The notes under the pieces: model-generated
The model's database searches: none
What the model saw: only the letters and a program-made list of their open reading frames with translations
Told to the model about the DNA's origin: nothing
DNA from: Actinomycetota bacterium
GTDB lineage: Bacteria > Actinomycetota > Thermoleophilia > Solirubrobacterales > Solirubrobacteraceae
Direction: 5' to 3'
DNA length: 19,301 bases
Assembly: GCA_005788585.1 (NCBI GenBank)
Contig: SYBY01000144.1
Span: 1 to 19,301 of the forward strand
Part shown: piece by piece, positions 6,200-12,831 of the stretch
How positions within the stretch are numbered: position 1 is the stretch's first letter
Layout: each line of letters begins with the position of its first letter
Made by a program: the position numbers and the translations under genes

Positions 6200-9100
6200 T
6201 CCTGTCTTCGCGCGGCCCTGTTGCCGCTGCTCACCTTCGCCCTCCTGTTCACCTCCGTCGGGCCCGCTCAAGCGCTCCCGGAGGACTCCGGCAATCCCGG
6301 CAAGGTCCAGTTCGTCAAACGCTCGGCGCCGGCGTTCGACCAGTACTCCACGCAGGCGTACAGCTCGTGGCTCAACGCCAAGTTCTGGCGTTTCCAGGTC
6401 TCCGACGACTTCTTCCGCGACAAGACGTCGTGGTACTCGCGGGGCTGGGTGTACTGGAACTCCTTCGGCATCTGGCCCAACGACCCGGAGGCCTCCACGT
6501 ACGGCCTGAAGACCGCCTCCGGCGCCGACGTGTACCTCAAGTACGGCTACGAGGACGGGGCCGCGGACCGCATCGCAGGCGACATCACGAACCCGGCCTT
6601 TCGCGCCGCGCGGGTCGCTGAGCTCAAGGAGCTCCTGACCCATGGGTACAAGGGTGCGTGGATCGACGACGTCAACCTCGACCTGGACCTGTGGGAACGC
6701 AACGGCACGACCCGCGCGACGCCCTACAGCCCGTGGCTCGGCCGGACCGTCACCGCGGCGGACTGGCGCATCGCCATGACCGTGTTCATGGAGGAGATCC
6801 GCGCGGCGATCCCCGACAAGGAGCTCATGCACAACGCGGTCTGGTACCACGGCCGCGTCGGCACGTCGCGTGAGTACTACCCCGAGGTCGACCGGCTGAT
6901 CAAGTCGGCCGACTACGTCAACAAGGAGTGGGGGATCAACGCGGACTCGGGCCTCGGCGGCGGGCTCGACCAGTGGAGCAACGACGCGCTCTTCAGCCAC
7001 GTCGACAAGGTGCACGGGCTCGGCCGCGGCGTCGTGATCGACGATGACGCCAGCACGAACGCCGAGCGCAACTACGTGCTGGCGAACTACCTGCTGCTCA
7101 GCACCGGCAAGGACGGCATCACCGACACGTCGCAGACGCCCGTGAACTGGTGGTCGGGGTGGGACACCGACCTCGGTCAGCCCAAGGGCCCGCGGTACAA
7201 GTGGCAGGGCGCGATCCGGCGGGACTTCACCGGCGGCACGGCGATCATCAAGGAGCCCGGCGCTCCTGCCGGCGACGTGACGCTCGGCGGCTCCATGAAG
7301 ACCCTGGACGGCGCGACCGTCACGAAGGTGACGCTCGGCCCGCGGCAGGGCGCGGTGCTCACCGGGACGCCGGTCGTCCCGACCTTCGGCAAGCCGACGA
7401 TCACGTCCGGGCCCGGCGGCTGGTACTTCGACAACTGGAACGGGTTCTCCATCACCGGCACGAACCTCAAGGACGCCGAGGTGACGATCGGCGGCCGACC
7501 GCCCGCGCGGATCGACCAGCAGACGGACACCGCCATCGACATGACGCTCTCGCCGGTCGAGAGCCCCGGGCCGCGGGAGGTGAAGGTCACCAATCCGGCC
7601 GGCAGCGCGACGACGACGTTCACGTACACGCTGCGACCCGGCACGGGGCCGTCGCCGACGATCTCCTCGCTGTCGCCATCGAAGGGCTTCTACGACGTCG
7701 CCACGTCCGTGACCATCTCCGGTGCGAACTTCACCAGCCCGACGGTCACCCTGGACGGGGAGCCGCTGACCCCGACGGCCGCCTCCTCGTCGAGCATCAC
7801 GGTGACGATCCCCAAGGGCGTCGCGCCCGGGCCGTCCGTGCTCAAGGTGACGACGAACGCGGGAACGGCGACCGCGGCGTTCACGCGCGAGGCGCGGTCC
7901 GTGACGCCGGCGCCGGCGATCACGAGCATCAGCCGCGCGACCGTCAACAACAAGTACCTCGCGAACATCAGGGGCACCGGCTTCACCGGCGCCACGCGGG
8001 TGGACTTCGGGACGGTCGCTTCGACGTCCGTCACGGTGATCTCCGACACGCAGGTCGTCGCGGCCGTCCCGCTCCAGCCCGCGGGCACCGTGAACGTCCG
8101 CGTCACGACGCCGAGGGGCACGAGCCCGGTGGTCTCCGCCGGGACGTGGCTCTACCTCGGACCGCCGAAGATCACGGGGATCACGCCGTCGAGCGGCCCC
8201 GCGGCCGGCGGCGGGATCGTGACCGTGCTCGGCTCGGCCCTCAACAACGCCAGCGTCAGGGTGGGCACCGCGATCCCGACCGGGGTCGTCAACTACGGCA
8301 ACGAGATCGACTTCACCGCGCCTGCCGGAACCGGCACGCAGACGGTCACGGTCAGCACGCCGGAGGGCACGGCGACGACCTCGTACACCTACGTGGCCGC
8401 CCCGACGATCGCGAGCCTCAGCGTCACGAAGGGGTACGTCGATGTCGCGACACCGCTCGAGTTGAAGGGCACCAACCTGATCGGCACGACGGTGAAGGTC
8501 AACGGAACGACGGTCCTGCCATCGAAGATCACCCCGACGAGCATGGTGCTCACCGTGCCGAAGGGCACGGCGGCGGCCAACGCGACGATCGCGGTCACCG
8601 GCCCCGGGGGCACCGCGACGACGACGTTCGCGTACGTCACCCGGAGCTCGACGGCGCCGACGATCACCGGGATCAACCCCACGTCGTGGTACTGGAACAT
8701 CGCGACCCAGGTCACGATCTCCGGCACGAACCTGTCCGCGGCGACGCTGCAGGTCAACGGCACGACGGTCACGCCGAAGTCGAGAACCGCCACGGCGGTC
8801 ACGGTCCTGCTGCCCGTCGGCAGCGTGCCCGGCACGGTGGCGACGATCACCCTCTCGACGTCCGCGGGCACCGCGACCACGCTGTACACCTGGGCCCCGT
8901 ACCTGGCGACGAGCGTCGCCCCCAACGGGACGTTCGAAGCGGGCGTCGGCAGCTGGACGGCGAGCTCGGGCGTAACGATGACGTCGGCGACCGATCAGAA
9001 GCGCAGCGGGACCCGGTCGCTGAAGTACGTCACCACCGGTGCCGGCCTCCCGGTCGAGTCGCTGGCGACGTCCGGCATGGCCGGCCGGTATCAGGTCGGC

Positions 9101-9316
9101 GGCTGGGCGATGGTCCCCGCCGGGGTCACGTGGTCGCTCGAACTCACGGACTCGACGGGAGCGATCTACGCCCGCGCGAATGCCGTCGGGACCGGCACGT
9201 GGCAGTACGTGTCGGTGGTCGGCGTCACGGCGTCGACCAGGCCCGGCGTGAAGTTCCGGACCGCGTCGGGCGCGACCGCCTGGCTCGATGACGTGACGGT
9301 GCAGGCCGCCATGTAG
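6194..9316 (+). CDS. Secreted modular putative glycoside hydrolase (TIM barrel, six TIG-like domains, jelly-roll)
   Basis: This is a 1040-aa exported protein, probably cutting an extracellular polysaccharide. The signal peptide is cleaved after 'PAQA' (Ala27). Residues about 48-390 resemble a GHL15/GH114-like TIM-barrel hydrolase: 'DVYLKYGYEDG', a strand-end acidic motif 'GAWIDDVNLDLD' (Asp158/Asp159), 'NKEWGI' (Glu245) and 'VVIDDDAS' (about 281-287). Asp158/159 and Glu245 are candidate catalytic acids. Six TIG/IPT-like beta-sandwich units follow at about 399-480, 487-564, 575-655, 658-734, 736-815 and 821-899. The end (about 905-1040, 'NGTFEAGVGSW...AWLDDVTV') looks like a CBM4/9-type jelly-roll. 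It contains one cysteine, in the signal peptide. Strand and frame are clear. The exact hydrolase family is uncertain and the substrate is not shown. Confidence 0.8.
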   Translation: MRSCLRAALLPLLTFALLFTSVGPAQALPEDSGNPGKVQFVKRSAPAFDQYSTQAYSSWLNAKFWRFQVSDDFFRDKTSWYSRGWVYWNSFGIWPNDPEASTYGLKTASGADVYLKYGYEDGAADRIAGDITNPAFRAARVAELKELLTHGYKGAWIDDVNLDLDLWERNGTTRATPYSPWLGRTVTAADWRIAMTVFMEEIRAAIPDKELMHNAVWYHGRVGTSREYYPEVDRLIKSADYVNKEWGINADSGLGGGLDQWSNDALFSHVDKVHGLGRGVVIDDDASTNAERNYVLANYLLLSTGKDGITDTSQTPVNWWSGWDTDLGQPKGPRYKWQGAIRRDFTGGTAIIKEPGAPAGDVTLGGSMKTLDGATVTKVTLGPRQGAVLTGTPVVPTFGKPTITSGPGGWYFDNWNGFSITGTNLKDAEVTIGGRPPARIDQQTDTAIDMTLSPVESPGPREVKVTNPAGSATTTFTYTLRPGTGPSPTISSLSPSKGFYDVATSVTISGANFTSPTVTLDGEPLTPTAASSSSITVTIPKGVAPGPSVLKVTTNAGTATAAFTREARSVTPAPAITSISRATVNNKYLANIRGTGFTGATRVDFGTVASTSVTVISDTQVVAAVPLQPAGTVNVRVTTPRGTSPVVSAGTWLYLGPPKITGITPSSGPAAGGGIVTVLGSALNNASVRVGTAIPTGVVNYGNEIDFTAPAGTGTQTVTVSTPEGTATTSYTYVAAPTIASLSVTKGYVDVATPLELKGTNLIGTTVKVNGTTVLPSKITPTSMVLTVPKGTAAANATIAVTGPGGTATTTFAYVTRSSTAPTITGINPTSWYWNIATQVTISGTNLSAATLQVNGTTVTPKSRTATAVTVLLPVGSVPGTVATITLSTSAGTATTLYTWAPYLATSVAPNGTFEAGVGSWTASSGVTMTSATDQKRSGTRSLKYVTTGAGLPVESLATSGMAGRYQVGGWAMVPAGVTWSLELTDSTGAIYARANAVGTGTWQYVSVVGVTASTRPGVKFRTASGATAWLDDVTVQAAM

Positions 9317-9322
9317 CCCGCT

Positions 9323-9355
9323 GTCCTGCGCCTCCACCCGTTGGGGGCGCAGGAC
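9323..9355. terminator. Bidirectional hairpin terminator between convergent genes
   Basis: A 14-bp stem (9323-9336 with 9342-9355) closes a 5-nt CCCGT loop. All pairs are Watson-Crick except one G-U. It lies 6 nt after the hydrolase stop codon and 10 nt from the stop of the converging NHL gene, so it can serve both. There is no T-tract on either side, as is usual for high-GC actinobacterial terminators. Confidence 0.8.
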
Positions 9356-9365
9356 GCCCGGGGAC

Positions 9366-12300
9366 TCAGGGGCAGGTCAACTTCCTGTTCCGCTTCTTGG
9401 CCCGCTGGCAGAGCTGACGCTCCGTGAGGCCGCGTTCAGCGGGCCTCAGGGCGACCTTCACCGTCCGGGTGCTCGCCGCGCCCACGCCCCCGGCGGGGGT
9501 GAACGTGACCTTCAGCGAGAGCGGAAGCCGGCGCTTCCTCTTGTACGTCTTGTTCGCGGCCGAGCTCAGCTTGAACGTCAGCGGCACGGCGCCCGGCGCG
9601 GTCACCGTCTTCTTGATCGCCTTGAACACCGGGGCACGCCGCGCGGAGGCGGTGGCGCTTCGTCCGCCGAGCCCGCCGCCGGGGGTCACCGACAGCGTCC
9701 CGGCACCCGGCACGAAGACGTGGGCGCCGCCCGGAACGCCGACGGGGACCAGCGGCGCGGCGGCTTCGATCGTCAGCGACGCCTTGCACCCGAGCGCCCG
9801 GCCGATCGCGTCGCCGAACCGCTGGGACCCGGGCGGCTCGGGGACCGTCGTGCCGTCGCCGAGACGGTCTCCCGGGAAGTACTGCCGCGCCCAGCAGTTG
9901 AAGCCGAACTCGGTGGGCTGCCCGAGGAACGACACCGACTGGGACGCCTGGCAGCGCCGCTGGCCGTAGTCGATCTCGCACTCTGCGGCGCGGATGTCGA
10001 CGAACGGCTGGAAGATGCGCTGCGTCCCGACGTGCCACCACGTGTTCGTGTCCTCGTGCTGGAAGGCCACGGTGGTCTTCAGCGTGCACCGCGCGCCCTT
10101 CGGGCAGGGCACCTTCACGGTCGAGCAGAGCGCCCCGATGGTGTCTCCCGGATCAGATTCGCACTCGGACCATGAGTGGTTGAAGCTCGTCCTGCCGTCG
10201 GTCGAGATGTCGCACGCGTTCGGGACCTTGGAGAAGAGGCCGCCGCGACCGGTGGCCAGGAACGGGTTGACCTCGCACGACAGCGGCTCGGTCTTCTTGG
10301 CGTTGATCGAGAAGTCGCGCCGGGCAGGTGTGGGGTCGACGACGTTGCCCGCCGCGATGGCGGCGACCTCGAAGCGGTGCGCGCCGACGCCCAGCGGGGC
10401 GGTCGTGTACGAGCCGCGGTCGCACGTCGCCCAGGCGCCGCCGTCGACGCGGCACTGGAACTTGGCGCCGGGGGTGTCGCTGCGGAAGGTGAACGTCGGG
10501 ACCGTCAGCCAGCCGCCGCCCTCGGGTCCGCCGGTGACGAACGTGTCGGGCGCGGGTGCGCCCGGGCCGGTGGCCACGATGACGTCGCCGGTGTAGGTGT
10601 ACGGCAGGCCCTCCGAGCACGCGGACACGTTGCCCGCCGCGTCGGTCGCGGTCGCGTAGAAGGCCTGGTTGCCGGGCGGGACGCCGACGACGAACCCAGG
10701 TGAGGCGAACTCGGCGGCCGTGCCGGTCGCACCCGCCGGCCCGCTGCATGTGTCGTTGGTGAAGACCCGGACGCTTGCGCCCGCCTCAGCGGTCCCCTGC
10801 ACGCGCGGGCTCGGGTCGTTCGCCGGGCTGGCGGGCGAGGTGGCCGTGAGGGCCGGCGGCGCCGGCGGCGCCGAGTCCTCGACGTACGTCGCGCCGGGGG
10901 TGCAGAACGACTCGATGCCGCCGGCGACGGCGCGGGCCGTGAACTGGGTCGTCGTGTTGTCGGCGACCGTCACGGTCAGGCCGGCGGCGAACTCCTCACG
11001 CGTGCCCTCCGCGATCGGCGCACCGACGCAGCCCAGGCCCCGGTAGATCCGGATGGTGGTGCCCGCCAAGGTCGTGCCGCGGATGCGCGGGGAGTTCTGG
11101 TTCGACGGGCTCGCGGGGGTGAAGCCGGTGATCGCCGGCTGCGGCGGAGCGATCGGATTGCGGAACTTCGACACCCGGGCGCCGTTGTACTCGCCGACGT
11201 AGAGGTCGCCGAGCGGCGAGACCTCGAGGCTCCAGGATTGGGAGATCTCGCCCCCCTTGCCGCCGGGAGCCCCGGCGCGGCAGTGCGTGCTCTCGCTGCA
11301 GACCGCGAACACGTTGGGGAGGCGGTCGTCGACGTTCTTGCCCAGGACGGCCTGGAACGTGCCCTGCCACGTGATGATCTGCACGCGGTCGGCGAGGCGC
11401 TCGCTGACGTACATGTTGCCCGCCGAGTCGCCGGTGACGCCGCTGGGGCTGGTGAACTCGCCGCCCCCGCCGCCCGCGGCACCGGGCACGCAGAGCGTGG
11501 GGGCGTTGCAGATCTTCGTCCCGGGTCCCATCACGTCCTTGCCGAGCACGCGTTCGAACGACCCGTCGGAGCTGAGCACCGTGACGCTGTTGCTCTGACT
11601 GTCGGTGACGAAGACGCGATCTCCGACGCCCGTCCCGATGCCCTCGACTGCCGCCCACTGGCCGCCGCGCGGGAGACCGGTGGATGACGCGCGACCGCAG
11701 AGCAGGATGCTGATGCACCGGTCCATGCCGGGGCCGCCGACGTCCTTGCCCACCATGAGATTGAAGTCGTCCGCCGCATTGAACTTCTGCACCCGCGGGT
11801 TTGCGACCTCGGCCACCCAGTAGGAGCCCGTCGAGTCGAACGCGATGCCGCGGGGCTTGTCGAACGAGCCGGGGATGCCCGTCGCGCCGCCGGTTCTGCA
11901 CGCCGGCGCGACGGTGCACGTCTCGACGGCCGCGGCCCCGGTGCTGACGCCCTCGCCGATGGTGCGCAGGAATGCCCCGTCGGTGGTGAACACCGAGATG
12001 CGGTTCGCGTCCGTCTCGGCCACGTAGACCTCGCCGGCCCGGCTCACCGCGATCCCGCTCGGGGACGCCAGCGCCCCGCCGTCGGGCGCACGCTCGCCGG
12101 CCCGGCAGTGTGTTGCCACCGTGCAGACGCCGAACTGCCCGGGCAGGTCCTTGTGTACGCTCCAGCCCCAGGCCCGCACGAAGGCGCCGGTGGCGGTGAA
12201 CTTCGTGACCCGCTCCATGAAGTCGTCGACGACGTAGACGTTGCCGTCGGCGTCGATCGCGGTGTCGGCAGCGGTGAGGAAGGTGCCTCCTTCCGTGCCG

Positions 12301-12461
12301 GTCTGGCTGCCCGTGACGCAGTTCGCAGCGACGGTGCAGATGTCGGTGCCCGGGCCGCCGACGTCGTTGCCGAAGCTGCGCTCCCAGGTGGGTGCCGCGC
12401 TTGCCGCAGGCGTGCAGGCCAGCAGGAGGGCGAGACCGAGCAGCGACAGAGCGCGGTGCAT
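9366..12461 (-). CDS. Secreted NHL-propeller protein with C-x5-C blade loops, Ig-like domains and Cys-rich region
   Basis: This 1031-aa exported protein has unknown function. The signal peptide probably ends 'PAASA' (Ala22), but 'LLAC16' could be a lipobox instead. Residues about 26-434 hold six NHL-type repeats ('GIAVSRAGEVYVAE...RISVF') with a step of about 69 residues. Each carries one C-x5-C pair: Cys42/48, 113/119, 182/188, 249/255, 318/324 and 388/394. Two related Ig-like domains follow (about 442-528 and 536-624, sharing 'SPRIRGT'/'SPRVQGT'). A third domain (about 638-719, 'KFQCRVDGGAWATCD') is of a type frequent in Thermoleophilia. Residues about 725-895 hold ten cysteines and match nothing I recognise. 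The tail (about 897-1031) is basic and beta-rich. The start is ATG at 12461. It probably acts at the surface in binding or adhesion; no catalytic motif is visible. Confidence 0.85.
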   Translation of the reverse strand: MHRALSLLGLALLLACTPAASAAPTWERSFGNDVGGPGTDICTVAANCVTGSQTGTEGGTFLTAADTAIDADGNVYVVDDFMERVTKFTATGAFVRAWGWSVHKDLPGQFGVCTVATHCRAGERAPDGGALASPSGIAVSRAGEVYVAETDANRISVFTTDGAFLRTIGEGVSTGAAAVETCTVAPACRTGGATGIPGSFDKPRGIAFDSTGSYWVAEVANPRVQKFNAADDFNLMVGKDVGGPGMDRCISILLCGRASSTGLPRGGQWAAVEGIGTGVGDRVFVTDSQSNSVTVLSSDGSFERVLGKDVMGPGTKICNAPTLCVPGAAGGGGGEFTSPSGVTGDSAGNMYVSERLADRVQIITWQGTFQAVLGKNVDDRLPNVFAVCSESTHCRAGAPGGKGGEISQSWSLEVSPLGDLYVGEYNGARVSKFRNPIAPPQPAITGFTPASPSNQNSPRIRGTTLAGTTIRIYRGLGCVGAPIAEGTREEFAAGLTVTVADNTTTQFTARAVAGGIESFCTPGATYVEDSAPPAPPALTATSPASPANDPSPRVQGTAEAGASVRVFTNDTCSGPAGATGTAAEFASPGFVVGVPPGNQAFYATATDAAGNVSACSEGLPYTYTGDVIVATGPGAPAPDTFVTGGPEGGGWLTVPTFTFRSDTPGAKFQCRVDGGAWATCDRGSYTTAPLGVGAHRFEVAAIAAGNVVDPTPARRDFSINAKKTEPLSCEVNPFLATGRGGLFSKVPNACDISTDGRTSFNHSWSECESDPGDTIGALCSTVKVPCPKGARCTLKTTVAFQHEDTNTWWHVGTQRIFQPFVDIRAAECEIDYGQRRCQASQSVSFLGQPTEFGFNCWARQYFPGDRLGDGTTVPEPPGSQRFGDAIGRALGCKASLTIEAAAPLVPVGVPGGAHVFVPGAGTLSVTPGGGLGGRSATASARRAPVFKAIKKTVTAPGAVPLTFKLSSAANKTYKRKRRLPLSLKVTFTPAGGVGAASTRTVKVALRPAERGLTERQLCQRAKKRNRKLTCP

Positions 12462-12502
12462 TACTCAGGATCGTGGCAGATACAGGACCACCGCGAAAGC
12501 GT

Positions 12503-12522
12503 CGCGGCTGTTCTCAGCCGCG
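12503..12522. terminator. GC-rich hairpin in the 12462-12831 gap
   Basis: CGCGGCTG (12503-12510) and CAGCCGCG (12515-12522) form a perfect 8-bp stem with a TTCT loop. It overlaps the end of the possible remnant reading frame on the minus strand and lies 41 nt upstream of the NHL gene start. It may be that fragment's terminator, insulating the NHL gene, or an element in the NHL leader. It has no T-tract. Confidence 0.45.
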
Positions 12523-12741
12523 CACCGTCTCGCGCCGGGATGCGCCGAGCTCGGTCAGGCGGCCGTTGCAGTCGAACGCGCGCAGCGTGATGCGGTCGAG
12601 ATCGACCGACCCGGTCTGACCGGGCGGGCTCGCGGTCAGTCCGACCGTCAGCCGCGCGTGGGTGAGCGCGGCTCCCGCGGCCAGGGCGATGATCCCGGGG
12701 GTCGAAGCGGTCAGGGAGCGTCGGATGGTGCGGAAGTACAC
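12514..12741 (-). pseudogene. Possible remnant of a secreted beta-sandwich protein gene
   Basis: This is a 75-codon frame from GTG at 12741 to TGA at 12514. Its middle ('ARLTVGLTASPPGQTG', then 'SVDLDRITLRAFDCNG') reads like the last strands of a jelly-roll carbohydrate-binding domain. It resembles the end of the hydrolase in this window ('VGVTASTRPG...AWLDDVTV'). No signal peptide or full domain is present. The frame stays open further upstream only as antisense to the LAL regulator gene. A hairpin sits exactly at its stop. I read it as the 3' stump of a lost gene, but a small real gene or chance cannot be excluded. The rest of the gap (about 12742-12818) shows nothing recognisable. Confidence 0.28.
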
Positions 12742-12818
12742 CAGATCGACCGAAATCGCAGGGAGTAGTGCGCCCGCACGTGGTCGATCGCAGAGCGCGG
12801 CGGCGCAGGCCCGCCCCG

Positions 12819-12824
12819 TACCAT
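12819..12824 (+). promoter_or_regulatory. Candidate -10 box of the first LAL regulator gene (leaderless)
   Basis: TACCAT matches TANNNT and ends exactly 7 nt before ATG 12832. No Shine-Dalgarno precedes the start, consistent with a leaderless transcript. The surrounding CCCGTA-nn-AT-n-CGC is shared with the promoter of the second LAL gene (15650-15663). Confidence 0.5.
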
Positions 12825-12831
12825 CCGCTCG

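Noticed and set aside
7150..9291. Second plus-strand open frame of 713 codons inside the hydrolase gene.
   Set aside because: It is rich in His/Arg/Asp with no structure. It is a frame-shifted reading of the Thr/Val/Gly-rich TIG repeats.
4850..9337. Open frame of 1495 codons on the minus strand across the permease and hydrolase genes.
   Set aside because: It is antisense to two clear genes. Its composition is Arg/Gly/Asp/Ala-rich without domains, as expected for a shadow frame in high-GC DNA.
12768..12785. Short dyad GTGCG/CGCAC upstream of the first LAL gene.
   Set aside because: The arms are five bases with a tiny spacer in GC-rich DNA, easily chance, and it is not repeated before the second LAL gene.
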